Positions 34,358-44,205 of a stretch of DNA of 58,073 bases are shown here, in pieces. The notes under the pieces are model-generated. The model saw only the letters and a list, made by a program, of their open reading frames with translations, ran no database searches and had not been told where the DNA came from. The DNA comes from Mycobacterium sp. IS-1496 (GTDB lineage Bacteria; Actinomycetota; Actinomycetes; Mycobacteriales; Mycobacteriaceae): assembly GCF_001499995.1 (NCBI RefSeq), contig NZ_LQIU01000027.1, positions 1-58,073 on the forward strand, written 5' to 3'. The translations under genes and the position numbers were made by a program. Numbering within the stretch: the stretch's first letter is position 1; the number at the start of each line of letters is the position of its first letter.

Positions 34358-35955
34358 CCACCACCGTGGCGACACCGGCCCGCACGGCCTCCCCGTACAC
34401 CGGTGTGGGCCAACTGATTCGGCTCGCGCTGCGCCGCGACCGAGTGCGGCTCGGCGTCTGGATCGCCGTGCTGACACTGATGATGGTCTACGCCCCGAAC
34501 GCGGTGAAACTCGCCTATCCCGACGAGCCACAGCGGCTGGCCCGGGTGAACCTGATGAAGACGCCTGCGGGAATCATCATGGGCGGACCCATGTTCGGCG
34601 TTCGCGAGACCGACCTGGGCGCGATGATGGCCAACGAGCTGATGCTCACGCTGATCGTCGCCGCCTCGATCCTGTCCATCCTCACCGTCATCCGGCACAC
34701 TCGGGCCGAAGAGGAAAGCGGCGCAGCGGAACTGGTGCTGTCCTCGGTGGTCGGCCGCTACGCGCGCACGACCGCGGCACTCATCCTGGTCGGGGCGGTC
34801 AACGCCGTGCTCACCGTCACGATGGCGGTGGCGATGTCGGCGGCGGGTTTCGCGTTCGTGGACACCTTCGCGATGTGCCTCGGCGTCACCGCGGTGTCGA
34901 TGCTCTTCGGCGCCGTCGCCGCGGTCACCGCCCAGCTGTGGCGGCAGGCCCGGGCGGCGACCGGCGCCGCGATGGGGGTGCTGGCGGCAGCCGCGCTGGT
35001 CCGCGGGATCGGTGACGTCATCGACAACTCGGGAAGCGCGCTGAGCTGGTTGTCCCCCATCGCCTGGGCGCAGCAGATGCGGGCGTTCGTCGCGCTGCGC
35101 TGGTGGCCGCTCGCCCTGCTCGTCGCCGTCACCGTCGCGCTCATCGCGCTCGCCGCGTACCTCGAGAACCGCAGGCAGTACGACGACGGCACGCTGCCCA
35201 CCACCGGTGACCGGCCCGGCGCCCCGGCCATCCGCGGCGTGCTGGGTCTGCACCTGACGCTGCAGCGCGGCCTGACCGTCGGCTGGGGTGTCGGCCTGTT
35301 TCTCGGCGGACTGGCGTTCGGCTCGATGACGAAATCGCTGATCGACGCCGCGGCGACCAACGACCTGCTGGCCCGGGTGCTCGCCGTGCAGGGCAACGAC
35401 GGCGTCTACACGACGATGACGCAGTTCCTCGCGGCCGCGGCGACCGCATACGTGGTGAGCGCTGTGTTGCGGGTGCACGCCGACGAACAGTCGGGCACCG
35501 GCGAAGCCGTGCTGGCCGCAGCGGTGTCCCGGTGGCGCTGGCTGCTCGGCGCGGTGGCCGCCGCGATCCTGGGGGCCACGCTGCTGATGCTGGGCGCGGG
35601 ACTCGGCAACGGGCTGGGTGCCGGTCTGACGCTCGGCGAACCGGCGACCATCGGCAAGCTCACCGTCGCCGGGCTGGCGTTCGTGCCCGCGCTCGCGGTG
35701 GTCGCCGGTGTCGCGGCGCTGGCCGTTGCGGTGCGCCGGCCGTGGGTCGCCTGGCTGGCGGTGGCGTTCATCGTCGTCTCGCTGTACCTCGGGGCGCTGC
35801 TGCGGCTGCCGCAGTGGCTGCTCGACGCGTCACCGGTCCTGCAGACGACCGCCCCCACCGACTATCCGGTGACGGCGATGGTGGTCATGGGTGTGGTGGC
35901 CGCGGCGTTCACGGCGCTGGCCGGGTGGCTGTACCGCCGTCGCGACGCGATCTGA
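34354..35955 (+). CDS. ABC exporter membrane protein (Rv1217c-like, large two-module permease)
   Basis: 533 aa, about 12 hydrophobic helices in two similar halves, as in Rv1217c/ExsA-type permeases ([20 protein letters not shown] in the first, [20 protein letters not shown] in the second). Starts within the ATGA overlap, so it is coupled to the ATPase. In M. tuberculosis this pair exports several unrelated drugs. The stop is 16 bp from that of convergent glgC. Confidence 0.88.
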   Translation: MTTTVATPARTASPYTGVGQLIRLALRRDRVRLGVWIAVLTLMMVYAPNAVKLAYPDEPQRLARVNLMKTPAGIIMGGPMFGVRETDLGAMMANELMLTLIVAASILSILTVIRHTRAEEESGAAELVLSSVVGRYARTTAALILVGAVNAVLTVTMAVAMSAAGFAFVDTFAMCLGVTAVSMLFGAVAAVTAQLWRQARAATGAAMGVLAAAALVRGIGDVIDNSGSALSWLSPIAWAQQMRAFVALRWWPLALLVAVTVALIALAAYLENRRQYDDGTLPTTGDRPGAPAIRGVLGLHLTLQRGLTVGWGVGLFLGGLAFGSMTKSLIDAAATNDLLARVLAVQGNDGVYTTMTQFLAAAATAYVVSAVLRVHADEQSGTGEAVLAAAVSRWRWLLGAVAAAILGATLLMLGAGLGNGLGAGLTLGEPATIGKLTVAGLAFVPALAVVAGVAALAVAVRRPWVAWLAVAFIVVSLYLGALLRLPQWLLDASPVLQTTAPTDYPVTAMVVMGVVAAAFTALAGWLYRRRDAI

Positions 35956-35971
35956 GCCGGTCAGCGGCCGT

Positions 35972-37186
35972 TCAGATCCAGATGCCCTTACCGACCGCAA
36001 CGACGCCACCCGCGCTGACCGAGAACCGTTCCCGGTCCTTCTCGAGGTCCACGCCGACCATCTCGCCCGGGCCGACGACGACGTTCTTGTCGAGGATCGC
36101 GTGCCGGACGACCGCCCCCCGACCGATCCGGGTGCCGGGCATGATGACGCTGCCCTCGACGATCGCGCCGTCGTCGATGTAGACGTTGGACGACAGCACG
36201 GAGTTGCGGACCGAGGCCGCGGAGATGATGCTGCCCGCGCCCACCACCGACTCCTGCGCCGAACCGCCGTTGACGAACTTGGCGGGCGCGAGGTTCTCGG
36301 ACTCACCGCGGATCGGCCAGCGCTTGTTGTACAGGTTGAAGATCGGGTGTACCGACACCAGATCCATGTGTGCGTCGTAGAACGCGTCGAGCGTTCCGAC
36401 GTCGCGCCAGTAGCCGTGGTCGCGTTCGGTCGCGCCGGGCACCTCGTTGTTGCTGAAGTCGTAGACCGCGGCCATCCCGTCGGACACCAGGCGCGGGATG
36501 ATGTCGCCGCCCATGTCGTGATCGGAGTCGTCGTCGTCGGCGTCGGCGCGGATGGCGTCGATGAGCACCTTGGTCGTGAAGATGTAGTTGCCCATCGACA
36601 CGAACGCCTCGTCGGGGTTGTCCGGTGTCCCGGGCGGGTCCGCGGGCTTCTCGACGAAGCTGCGGATGCGGCCCGATTCGTCGGCGTCGATGACCCCGAA
36701 CGCGCTGGCCTCCGACCGCGGCACCCGGATCCCGGCGACCGTCGCGCCCGCCCCGCTCTGGATGTGGAACTGGACCATCTGCTCGGGGTCCATCCGGTAG
36801 ACGTGGTCGGCGCCGAACACCACGATGTAGTCCGGATCCTCGTCGTAGATGAGGTTCATCGACTGGTAGATCGCATCGGCCGAACCGGTGTACCAGCGGG
36901 GTCCGAGCCGCTGCTGCGCGGGAACCGGGGTGATGTACTCGCCGGCCAGGCCGCTCAGCCGCCAGTTCTGCGAGATGTGCCGGTCCAGCGAATGCGACTT
37001 GTACTGGGTGAGAACGCAGATCCGCAGGTAGCGCGCATTGACGAGGTTCGACAGCACGAAGTCGATGAGCCGGTACGCCCCACCGAAGGGAACCGCCGGC
37101 TTGGCACGGTCCGCCGTGAGCGGATACAGCCGCTTGCCCTCCCCGCCGGCCAGGACGATGCCCAGCACGTGTGGCAATTCCCTCAT
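35972..37186 (-). CDS. glgC: Glucose-1-phosphate adenylyltransferase
   Basis: 404 aa. Makes ADP-glucose from ATP and glucose-1-phosphate for alpha-glucan and maltose-1-phosphate synthesis. Nucleotidyltransferase motif [26 protein letters not shown] (in part: [18 protein letters not shown]), [20 protein letters not shown], and a C-terminal left-handed beta-helix ([22 protein letters not shown], quoted in part: [16 protein letters not shown]). Start ATG 37186 has TAGGTT 6 bp upstream and looks leaderless. Divergent from glgM, its pathway partner. Confidence 0.95.
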   Translation of the reverse strand: MRELPHVLGIVLAGGEGKRLYPLTADRAKPAVPFGGAYRLIDFVLSNLVNARYLRICVLTQYKSHSLDRHISQNWRLSGLAGEYITPVPAQQRLGPRWYTGSADAIYQSMNLIYDEDPDYIVVFGADHVYRMDPEQMVQFHIQSGAGATVAGIRVPRSEASAFGVIDADESGRIRSFVEKPADPPGTPDNPDEAFVSMGNYIFTTKVLIDAIRADADDDDSDHDMGGDIIPRLVSDGMAAVYDFSNNEVPGATERDHGYWRDVGTLDAFYDAHMDLVSVHPIFNLYNKRWPIRGESENLAPAKFVNGGSAQESVVGAGSIISAASVRNSVLSSNVYIDDGAIVEGSVIMPGTRIGRGAVVRHAILDKNVVVGPGEMVGVDLEKDRERFSVSAGGVVAVGKGIWI

Positions 37187-37192
37187 GTCTCA

Positions 37193-37198
37193 AACCTA
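37193..37198 (-). promoter_or_regulatory. Putative -10 (TAGGTT) of leaderless glgC
   Basis: TANNNT hexamer 6 bp before ATG 37186. Confidence 0.5.
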
Positions 37199-37346
37199 TC
37201 CGGCGCCGGGGACTGGGGCCAGCCATTGACACCTTTGGTCACGCGTTCGCGGGTGGTAGAACGTCGATTTCGACAGTTGGCATACCCGCAGGCATCCGCG
37301 GCAATCGCGTTCGCGAACCGGACTGTCGTCAGCGGGGTGCGACCAC

Positions 37347-37352
37347 TACCGT
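37347..37352 (+). promoter_or_regulatory. Putative -10 (TACCGT) of leaderless glgM
   Basis: TANNNT hexamer 7 bp before ATG 37360. The 149 bp up to the glgC hexamer hold only a GTTCGCGAAC palindrome (37309-37318) of unclear meaning. Confidence 0.5.
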
Positions 37353-37359
37353 CGTACCC

Positions 37360-38523
37360 ATGCGGGTGGCGATGATGACTCGGGAGTACCCACCCGAGGT
37401 CTACGGCGGAGCAGGCGTACACGTCACCGAACTCGTCGCGCAGTTGCGCCGCCTGTGTGAGGTCGACGTGCACTGCATGGGGGCACCGCGCGCGGATGCC
37501 TTCGTCGCCGCACCCGACCCGGCGCTGGCTGGCGCCAATCCGGCGTTGTCCACACTGTCGGCGGACCTGAACATGGTCAACGCCGCCGGGGGCGCCACGG
37601 TCGTGCACTCCCACACCTGGTACGCCGGGCTCGCCGGCCATCTGTCGGGGCTGCTGTACGGCATCCCGCACGTGCTGACCGCGCATTCGCTGGAGCCGAT
37701 GCGGCCGTGGAAGGCCGAACAGCTCGGCGGCGGCTACCGGGTGTCGTCATGGGTGGAGAAGACGGCGGTGGAGGCCGCCGACGCGGTGATCGCGGTGAGC
37801 TCCGGGATGCGCGACGACGTGCTCAAGACCTATCCCGCGCTCGACCCCGGCCGGGTGCACGTGGTGCGCAACGGCATCGACACCGACGTCTGGTATCCCA
37901 CCCAGCCCGAGCCGGGCGAGTCGGTGCTGGCCGAACTCGGCGTGGATCCCGGCCGGCCGATCGTCGCGTTCGTCGGCCGCATCACCCGGCAGAAGGGGGT
38001 GGCGCACCTGGTCGCCGCCGCCCACCACTTCGCCCCCGAGGTGCAGCTGGTGTTGTGCGCCGGCGCCCCCGACACCCCGGAGATCGCGGCGGAGGTGACG
38101 GCCGCGGTGCAGCAGCTGGCTCGGGCCCGTACCGGGGTGTTCTGGGTCCGCGAGATGCTGCCCATCGGCAAGATCCGCGAAATACTCTCGGCGGCAACAG
38201 TTTTCGTGTGCCCGTCGGTCTACGAGCCGCTGGGCATCGTCAACCTCGAGGCCATGGCGTGCGGGACGGCGGTGGTCGCCTCCGATGTGGGCGGAATCCC
38301 CGAGGTCGTCGCCGACCACCAGACCGGGTTGCTGGTGCACTACGACGCGAACGACACCGGATTCTTCGAGACCCGGTTGGCCGATGCCGTCAATTCACTG
38401 GTCGCCGAACCGCAGCGGGCCCGGGCGTACGGCGCCGCGGGCCGCGAGCGGTGCATCGCCGAGTTCTCGTGGGCCCACATCGCCGAGCAGACCATGGAGA
38501 TCTACCGCAAGGTGTCGGAGTAG
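37360..38523 (+). CDS. glgM: GT4 glycosyltransferase, alpha-maltose-1-phosphate synthase
   Basis: 387 aa from ATG 37360, the length of Rv1212c. It joins ADP-glucose to glucose-1-phosphate, giving maltose-1-phosphate for the GlgE pathway. GT-B fold: MTREYPPEVYGGAGVHVTEL with the donor-site Gly loop, VHSHTWYAGLAGHL, FVGRITRQKGVAHLV, and the GT4 EX7E motif in CPSVYEPLGIVNLEAMACGT. Frame extends upstream without homology; the promoter-like hexamer supports ATG 37360. Confidence 0.93.
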   Translation: MRVAMMTREYPPEVYGGAGVHVTELVAQLRRLCEVDVHCMGAPRADAFVAAPDPALAGANPALSTLSADLNMVNAAGGATVVHSHTWYAGLAGHLSGLLYGIPHVLTAHSLEPMRPWKAEQLGGGYRVSSWVEKTAVEAADAVIAVSSGMRDDVLKTYPALDPGRVHVVRNGIDTDVWYPTQPEPGESVLAELGVDPGRPIVAFVGRITRQKGVAHLVAAAHHFAPEVQLVLCAGAPDTPEIAAEVTAAVQQLARARTGVFWVREMLPIGKIREILSAATVFVCPSVYEPLGIVNLEAMACGTAVVASDVGGIPEVVADHQTGLLVHYDANDTGFFETRLADAVNSLVAEPQRARAYGAAGRERCIAEFSWAHIAEQTMEIYRKVSE

Positions 38524-38591
38524 CCGACCGACAGGCAGTCGGGGTCCGGCGCGGGGCTCGAAGGCCGCCGCGCCGGGAAGGACGAAAACTG

Positions 38592-38759
38592 CTAGCTGGT
38601 GACGTTCTTCAATTCGTCGCCCAGCGCAGCCGCCTCGTCGGGAGTCAATTCGACGACGAGCCGGCCACCACCTTCCAGTGGTACCCGCATCACGATGCCG
38701 CGCCCCTCCTTGGTTGCTTCCAGGGGACCGTCACCGGTCCGGGGCTTCATCGCCGCCAT
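38592..38759 (-). CDS. DUF3117 small protein (Rv1211-like)
   Basis: 55 aa from ATG 38759 behind a GGAGGGAG Shine-Dalgarno. It contains the actinobacterial DUF3117 core: AAMKPRTGDGPLEATKEGR, VMRVPLEGGGRLVVELTPDEA. The larger open frame upstream is not conserved-looking. Almost every actinobacterium carries this protein, but its function is unknown. It sits between glgM and tagA, as in M. tuberculosis. The 113 bp upstream hold no other gene. Confidence 0.88.
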   Translation of the reverse strand: MAAMKPRTGDGPLEATKEGRGIVMRVPLEGGGRLVVELTPDEAAALGDELKNVTS

Positions 38760-38872
38760 CGAGAGCTCCCTCCACACTGAACCAACCGCCAGGCCGCCCA
38801 CCTCTCGGCGGAACCGGCACTCAACTCCTCCATTGTTCCCTATCCGCGCGACCACGTGTGCAAAGACCCGTT

Positions 38873-39505
38873 TTAACCGCTGTGTCGGGGCGCCTCGGTG
38901 GCCGGCCGCACCCAGCATGTGACGACGTGGTCGTCGACCATTCCGGTTGCCTGCATGAGGGCGTAGGCGGTCGTGGAACCGACGAATCGGAATCCACGGC
39001 GTTTGAGTTCCTTGGCCATGGCGGTCGATTCGGGGGTCACCGCGGGCACCTCTGACAAGGTCGCGGGCCTGGCGCGTCGGGCCGGTGCGAACGACCACAG
39101 CAACTGCGCGAGGTCGACCCCGCCGTCGGAGAGGGCGGTGGCCGCGCGGGCATTGGCGATCGTCGCCTCGATCTTCGCGCGGTTGCGGACGATTCCGGTG
39201 TCGGCCATCAGCCGCTCGACGTCGCGGTCGGTGTAGCCGGCGACCCGTTCGATGTCGAAGCCGTCGAACGCCCGCCGGAAGTTCTCCCGCTTACGCAGGA
39301 TGATGAGCCACGACAGACCACTCTGGAAGGCCTCCAGGCTGATCCGCTCGAACAGCGCGGGCGACTCGCGAACCGGTTGGCCCCACTCGAAATCGTGATA
39401 GTCCCGGTAGAGCTCGAAATCCGTTGCGGCGAGCCGGGATCCGTCGAGCCAGCCGCACCGGACCCGCCCGTCGTCGACGGGCCCACCCCCGGCGGTGACG
39501 GTCAC
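38873..39505 (-). CDS. tagA: DNA-3-methyladenine glycosylase I
   Basis: 210 aa, base-excision repair of 3-methyladenine. Motifs: VRCGWLDG (zinc-binding Cys), DYHDFEWGQPV, SLEAFQSGLSWLIILRKREN with the catalytic-pocket Glu/Trp, FRFVGSTTAYALMQATGMV, DHVVTCWV (zinc-ligand region). GTG 39505 overlaps the stop of the DivIVA-like gene (GTGA), so translation is coupled. Confidence 0.92.
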   Translation of the reverse strand: MTVTAGGGPVDDGRVRCGWLDGSRLAATDFELYRDYHDFEWGQPVRESPALFERISLEAFQSGLSWLIILRKRENFRRAFDGFDIERVAGYTDRDVERLMADTGIVRNRAKIEATIANARAATALSDGGVDLAQLLWSFAPARRARPATLSEVPAVTPESTAMAKELKRRGFRFVGSTTAYALMQATGMVDDHVVTCWVRPATEAPRHSG

Positions 39506-39813
39506 GGGGAGTCCTCGGCCATGTCGGCGGCGGCGCGCACCGCGGCCAGTTCACCGCGCAGCGCGTCGATCTCCTGCCCCAGCCGGTCGAGCACCCAGTC
39601 GACCTCGCCGGCCTTGTAGCCGCGCAGCGTCTGGGTGAATTTCACCGCGTCGACGTCGGCGCCGGTGACGCCGGAGGCCGGTAACACCGTCGCGGTGGTG
39701 GCGTGCGGGAGCGGCGGCAGGGATTCGCCCCGGCCGAACAGCACACTGCCCACCCCGAACAGCACGACGGCCACGAGGATGAGCACCACCAGGTAGAGCA
39801 GAATCAGCGTCAC
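39502..39813 (-). CDS. Small membrane protein with DivIVA-like motif (Rv1209-like)
   Basis: 103 aa from GTG 39813. N-terminal membrane helix (LILLYLVVLILVAVVLFGVGS), then a DivIVA-type motif FTQTLRGYKAGEVDWVLDRL and a short coiled coil (EIDALRGELAAVRAAADMA). The longer open frame upstream includes Arg/Ser-rich non-conserved sequence and is rejected. A CAGTAT hexamer 7 bp upstream may be its -10. Possibly a polar-growth or division factor, by analogy only. Confidence 0.8.
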   Translation of the reverse strand: MTLILLYLVVLILVAVVLFGVGSVLFGRGESLPPLPHATTATVLPASGVTGADVDAVKFTQTLRGYKAGEVDWVLDRLGQEIDALRGELAAVRAAADMAEDSP

Positions 39814-39877
39814 GACACCGATACTGCCTGACCGGTGTGACAGCGCTAGCCGGGCAGTCTGCTCTGCGCGCGAGCGC

Positions 39878-40852
39878 TCATCGCGGACGCAGCGTGACCA
39901 TCGGCGGCCGGTCCTCGAGCGAGACGCCCGATGCGCGCGGGGTGAACCCCTCCCCGTCGGCGAAGAACTGGGTGAGCCCGACGCCGGAGTCACCGACCCC
40001 GCAGCGTGACATCAGCGTCGCGATGACCTGGCGGCTCATCGACGCCAGTTCGGTCAGCGGGCGGTTGCGGTGGCTGCGCACGCCGAGGTTGACCTGGGCG
40101 ATGCCGTCGAGCCCCAGCCGGTCGTAGGTGTCGACCAGCAGGCCGATCTCCACGCCGTAGCCGGGTGCGAAGGGCACCGAGGTGAGCAGTTCGCGGGTGC
40201 CGGCGTACTCGCCGCCCAGCGGTTGCAGCAGGCAGGTCAGCTCGGGCCGCAGCGACGCCAGCAGCGGACGGGCCACCAGTTCGGTGACGCGGCCGCCGCC
40301 GTTGGCGTCCTCGCGGCCGCTCACCTTCAGCGGCCGCCGGTAGAAACCCTTGACCAGATGCACACCCGGGGTGAGCAGCAGCGGGCCGAGCAGTTTCGGC
40401 ACGAACATCGGATCGGGGTCGAGCAGGTCGGAGTCGACGAAGGCCACCACGTCGCCGGTGGTCGCGGCCAGCGAGCGCCACAGCACCTCACCCTTACCCG
40501 GCTGCGGGCTCACCTCCGGCAGTGCGGTCTCACGGCTGACCACCCGCGCTCCGGCGGCCAGCGCCCGGATCGCGGTGTCGTCGGTGGAGCCGGAGTCCAG
40601 CACGATCAACTCGTCGACCAGGCCTCCGAGCAGCGGGCTGATCGTCTCGATCACCCCTGCCACGGTCTCCTCCTCGTTGAGCGCGGGCAGGACCACCGAC
40701 ACGGTGCGTCCGGCCTTGGCGGCTTCGAGTTCGTCGATCGTCCACGTCGGTCGGTTCCAGCTGTGGGTGTCGAACCAGCGGTGCCGCGCGATCGCATCGG
40801 CGGAGTGCAGTTCGGGTGTCTCCAGTTCCGGTAACCGCGAAACAACAGTCAT
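39878..40852 (-). CDS. gpgS: Glucosyl-3-phosphoglycerate synthase
   Basis: 324 aa, GT81 family. It transfers glucose from UDP-glucose to 3-phosphoglycerate, the first step to methylglucose lipopolysaccharides. GT-A motifs: VSVVLPALNEEETVAGVI, LIVLDSGSTDDT, metal-binding DSD in VAFVDSDLLDPDP, LLQPLGGEYAGTRELL and YGVEIGLLVDT. ATG 40852 overlaps the folP2 stop (ATGA), coupling them. Confidence 0.95.
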   Translation of the reverse strand: MTVVSRLPELETPELHSADAIARHRWFDTHSWNRPTWTIDELEAAKAGRTVSVVLPALNEEETVAGVIETISPLLGGLVDELIVLDSGSTDDTAIRALAAGARVVSRETALPEVSPQPGKGEVLWRSLAATTGDVVAFVDSDLLDPDPMFVPKLLGPLLLTPGVHLVKGFYRRPLKVSGREDANGGGRVTELVARPLLASLRPELTCLLQPLGGEYAGTRELLTSVPFAPGYGVEIGLLVDTYDRLGLDGIAQVNLGVRSHRNRPLTELASMSRQVIATLMSRCGVGDSGVGLTQFFADGEGFTPRASGVSLEDRPPMVTLRPR

Positions 40853-41724
40853 GCCAGTCCCCTCACCGTGCGCGTCGGCGGACGCACGCCTTGAATCGAC
40901 GCGACCATCTCCAGTACGCGCCGAGTGGGCCCGACCTCGTGCACCCGGAACATCGCCGCCCCGGCCGAGGCAGCCAGAGCGGTTGCAGCGAGGGTGCCCT
41001 CGAGGCGTTCAGTCAAACCCACACCCAGAGTCTCCCCGACGAAGTCCTTGTTGCTCAGCGCCATCAGGACCGGCCATCCAGTTTTTACAAGCTCTTCCAC
41101 GTGCCGCAACAAACTAAGACCGTGGTAAGTGTTCTTGCCGAAATCGTGCGTCGGATCGATGAGGATGCGGTCGGGCGCCACGCCCGCGGCGACCGCCCGC
41201 TGCGCGGCCGAGGTGACCTCGGCGATGACGTCGTCGACCACGCCGCGTTCGGTGATGCCGTAGTTCACGCGGAACGGGCGGGTGCGCGGCACCGCTCCGC
41301 CGGTGTGCGAGCACACCAGGCCGGCGTTGAACTCCGCGGCGACCGCGGGCAGTTCCGGGTCGACACCGCCCCAGGTGTCGTTGATCAGATCGGCACCGGC
41401 GGCGCAGGCCTGTTTCGCCACCGCCGCACGCCAGGTGTCGACGCTGATCACGACGTCCGGGAACGTGCCGCGCAACCACTCGATGAACGGCACGACGCGA
41501 GCGATCTCCGCGTCGGCGTCCACGGTCTGACCGGGCCCGGCCTTCACTCCCCCGACGTCGACGACGTCGGCCCCGTCCTCGATGACGCGGTGCGCGGCGG
41601 ATTTGGCGGCCTCGTCGGTGAACGTCGCGCCCCGGTCGTAGAACGAGTCCGGCGTCCGGTTCACGATCGCCATGATCAAGGCACGGTCACCGGCCACGCG
41701 GCGTCCGCAGAAGGTCGACTCCAC
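40849..41724 (-). CDS. folP2: Dihydropteroate synthase homologue FolP2
   Basis: 291 aa from GTG 41724, leaderless behind TAGCCT. TIM-barrel DHPS family: IMAIVNRTPDSFYDRG, ADVVDVGGVKAGPG, VISVDTW, LINDTWGG, RILIDPTHDFGKNT and MALSNKDFVGETLG. Several sulfonamide/pterin-pocket residues differ from true DHPS (for example VGGVKAGPG for the usual GGESTRPG). Rv1207 and M. leprae FolP2 are reported not to have DHPS activity. Overlap with gpgS suggests a role in that pathway. Confidence 0.88.
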   Translation of the reverse strand: MESTFCGRRVAGDRALIMAIVNRTPDSFYDRGATFTDEAAKSAAHRVIEDGADVVDVGGVKAGPGQTVDADAEIARVVPFIEWLRGTFPDVVISVDTWRAAVAKQACAAGADLINDTWGGVDPELPAVAAEFNAGLVCSHTGGAVPRTRPFRVNYGITERGVVDDVIAEVTSAAQRAVAAGVAPDRILIDPTHDFGKNTYHGLSLLRHVEELVKTGWPVLMALSNKDFVGETLGVGLTERLEGTLAATALAASAGAAMFRVHEVGPTRRVLEMVASIQGVRPPTRTVRGLA

Positions 41725-41730
41725 CTCTTC

Positions 41731-41736
41731 AGGCTA
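41731..41736 (-). promoter_or_regulatory. Putative -10 (TAGCCT) of folP2-gpgS
   Basis: TANNNT hexamer 6 bp before GTG 41724. Confidence 0.45.
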
Positions 41737-41776
41737 CGGACGGCGTGCTTCCGGCGTGTGTGAGCGCGGCCGGCCG

Positions 41777-43585
41777 CTATTTCGGCTTCTTGCCGTCCTT
41801 CACCTCGGTCAGGTACTCGTCGTAGAACGGGACGTAACCCTCGTCGGGGCCGGACAGCACATAGATCGGGTCGTCGATCTTGACGTCCTCGTCGTCGCCC
41901 TCGCCGCTACTGCCGCCGTAGCCCTCCTTGCGCAGGTCGACCTTCTGACTCTTGAAGGTCGAGGTGTGCGCGAGTTCCTCCACCACGCGAACGAACAGCG
42001 GCACCGCGTAGACCGGCAACTTGTCGAACGCGGCCTTCGCCAGCGCCTTGCCGTCGAACTCCTGACCGTCCTTGAGCTGGATCGCCACCATGCCGGCGCG
42101 GCCGCCGGTGTCGGGCACCTCGACGCCGAACACCGTGCACTCCTCGACCTGCGGATCCGTCGACACCGCGGCCTCCACCTCGGTGGTGGCGACGTTCTCG
42201 CCCTTCCAGCGGAAGGTGTCGCCCAGCCGGTCGGTGAACGCCGCGTGCCCGAAGCCCTGCGAACGCATCAGGTCGCCGGTGTTGAACCACACGTCGCCGT
42301 CCTTGAAGGCGTCGCGCACGAGCTTCTTCTCGGACTCCTTGTCGTCGGTGTAGCCGTCGAACGGCTGGAAGCTGCTCACCTTGCTCAGCAGGAGACCCGG
42401 CTGGCCGCGGCGGACCTTCTTCACCCGGCCCTTGTCGTCGCGGACCGGGTCGCCGGACTCCTCGTCGTATTCGACGAACGCCACCGGGGTCGGGCAGATG
42501 CCTGTCGTCTTGTCGAGGTTGAAGAAGTTGACGAACGCGGTGTTGCTCTCGCTGGCGGAGTAGAACTCGCACACCCGGTCGATGCCGAACCGTTCGGTGA
42601 ACTGGTCCCAGATGGCCGGCCGCAGACCGTTTCCGGCGACCACCCGCACCCGATGCTTGCGGTCGGTGTCCTTCTCGGGCTGGTTGAGCAGGTAGGCGCA
42701 GATCTCTCCGATGTAGACGAATGCGGTGGCGTCGTAGCGGATCACGTCGTCCCAGAACTTCGACGCCGAGAACGACTTGCCGATCGCCAGCGTCGCCCCG
42801 GAGTTGAGCACCGAGGACAGGGCGACGGTCAACGCGTTGTTGTGGTAGAGCGGCAGGCAGCAGTAGACGACGTCGTCACTGTTCAGCCGCATGCCCATGC
42901 CCCCGAACCCGGCGAGCGCGCGCAGCCAGCGGTAGTGCGTCATCACGCTGGCCTTGGGCATCCCGGTGGTGCCCGAGGTGAAGATGTAGAACGCCTTGTC
43001 CTTCGCGTGTACCTCGGAGGCGGACGACGGGTTCGACGTCGACTGGGACTCGGCGAGCGACTGGAACTCGTCGAGGTCGATCAGGTTGTCGGTGTCGGCG
43101 CCGCACTCCCGGATCGGCTCGAGGAAGTCGGGGTCGGCGACAACGACCTTCGCCGACAGCAGGCCGAGGCTGTGCTCGAGCACGTCGCCACGCTGGTTGT
43201 AGTTGAGCATCCCGGAGATCGCGCCGCACTTCACCGCCGCCAGCATCAGCAGGATCGGTTCGGGCGAATTGCGCAACATGATCCCGACGACGTCACCGGG
43301 CCCGACACCGCGCTGGGCGAGCACGGCCGCGTAGCGGTTCACCGTCTCGTTCGCCTCGCGGTAGGTGACCTCTCGATCCTCGAACTTGAGGAAGACCTTG
43401 TCGGCGTGTTTGGCGGCCCGCTCCTGGAACACCTTCCCGATCGACGTCTTTGCCGACGGGCGTGCCAGAAACCCCGTCAGCACGCCACGGACGATCACGG
43501 GCACATCCATGATCAGACCCGGAACCTGGCCGGCGATGTCGAACAACCCGACGCTGTGCCGAGTCCCCGATTTCTCGTCGCTCAT
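41777..43585 (-). CDS. fadD6: Fatty-acyl-CoA synthetase FadD6
   Basis: 602 aa from ATG 43585, about 9 nt after GGAGGGG. ATP/AMP-forming long-chain acyl-CoA ligase of the FATP/FadD6 group: AMP-binding P-loop FTSGTTGMPKASVMTHYRW (written here in part), YSASESNTAFVN, WFNTGDLMRSQ, DRLGDTFRWKGENVATTEV, and C-terminal Lys in TFKSQKVDLRKEGYG. The last 50 residues are acidic. It lies 38 bp after the LOG gene and 52 bp before folP2 on the same strand. Confidence 0.93.
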   Translation of the reverse strand: MSDEKSGTRHSVGLFDIAGQVPGLIMDVPVIVRGVLTGFLARPSAKTSIGKVFQERAAKHADKVFLKFEDREVTYREANETVNRYAAVLAQRGVGPGDVVGIMLRNSPEPILLMLAAVKCGAISGMLNYNQRGDVLEHSLGLLSAKVVVADPDFLEPIRECGADTDNLIDLDEFQSLAESQSTSNPSSASEVHAKDKAFYIFTSGTTGMPKASVMTHYRWLRALAGFGGMGMRLNSDDVVYCCLPLYHNNALTVALSSVLNSGATLAIGKSFSASKFWDDVIRYDATAFVYIGEICAYLLNQPEKDTDRKHRVRVVAGNGLRPAIWDQFTERFGIDRVCEFYSASESNTAFVNFFNLDKTTGICPTPVAFVEYDEESGDPVRDDKGRVKKVRRGQPGLLLSKVSSFQPFDGYTDDKESEKKLVRDAFKDGDVWFNTGDLMRSQGFGHAAFTDRLGDTFRWKGENVATTEVEAAVSTDPQVEECTVFGVEVPDTGGRAGMVAIQLKDGQEFDGKALAKAAFDKLPVYAVPLFVRVVEELAHTSTFKSQKVDLRKEGYGGSSGEGDDEDVKIDDPIYVLSGPDEGYVPFYDEYLTEVKDGKKPK

Positions 43586-43623
43586 GCGGTGCAACCCCTC
43601 CGATCGTCGTCCGTGCGCAACAC

Positions 43624-44199
43624 CTAACCACGCCCGAACTGGAGGCGAGGGGCGCACGCTTCCATCGCCTCGTCGAGGTCGCTGACGACGATCAGCCGTT
43701 CCAGCGCACCGCGGGCGACGTAACCGCTGTCGACCAACCCGTGCAACCAGGCCAGCAGGCCGTCGTAGTGACCGATCGGATCGAGCATCACCACCGGCTT
43801 GCTATGCATACCCAAATACGCCGCAGTCCAGGCTTCGAAAAATTCCTCGAGTGTGCCGATACCGCCGGGAAGCGACAGAAACGCGTCGGCGCGCTCCTCC
43901 ATCACCTGCTTGCGCTCACGCATCGTGTCGGTGACGACGAGTTCGTCGGCGTCGACATCGGCCACCTCCCGGTGCACCAGCGCCTTGGGGATCACGCCGA
44001 CGGTCCGGCCGCCGTGGGCACGCGCGGCGTGCGCGACGGCTCCCATGGCCGAGACGTTTCCGCCGCCGGACACCAGGGTCCAACCGCGGTCGGCGATCGC
44101 CTCACCGACGCGGGCGGCCAGGTTCAGCAACCGCTCGTCGGTCGGGCTGGAGGCGCAGTACACACAGACCGCCCACGCGCGGTCGGGTCGATCGGGCAC
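43624..44199 (-). CDS. LOG-family protein (Lonely Guy; cytokinin riboside 5'-monophosphate phosphoribohydrolase type)
   Basis: 191 aa from GTG 44199 (6 bp after a TAGGTT -10); a GTG at 44205 abuts that hexamer and is unlikely. Rossmann-like LOG fold with the signature PGGIGTLEEFFEAW and the Arg/Glu pocket (MRERKQVMEERADAFLSL). LOG enzymes release adenine-type cytokinins and ribose-5-phosphate; Rv1205 of M. tuberculosis has this activity. Divergent, with facing leaderless promoters, from the STAND ATPase gene. Confidence 0.88.
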   Translation of the reverse strand: MPDRPDRAWAVCVYCASSPTDERLLNLAARVGEAIADRGWTLVSGGGNVSAMGAVAHAARAHGGRTVGVIPKALVHREVADVDADELVVTDTMRERKQVMEERADAFLSLPGGIGTLEEFFEAWTAAYLGMHSKPVVMLDPIGHYDGLLAWLHGLVDSGYVARGALERLIVVSDLDEAMEACAPRLQFGRG

Positions 44200-44205
44200 A
44201 CGCAC

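Noticed and set aside
37309..37318. GTTCGCGAAC palindrome upstream of glgM as an operator
   Set aside because: Ten-bp CG-rich palindromes are frequent at this base composition, and it is not placed over a promoter element.
41672..43627. A 651-codon plus-strand frame over folP2 and fadD6
   Set aside because: Shadow of fadD6; the translation is His/Arg/Val-rich low complexity and has no recognisable fold.
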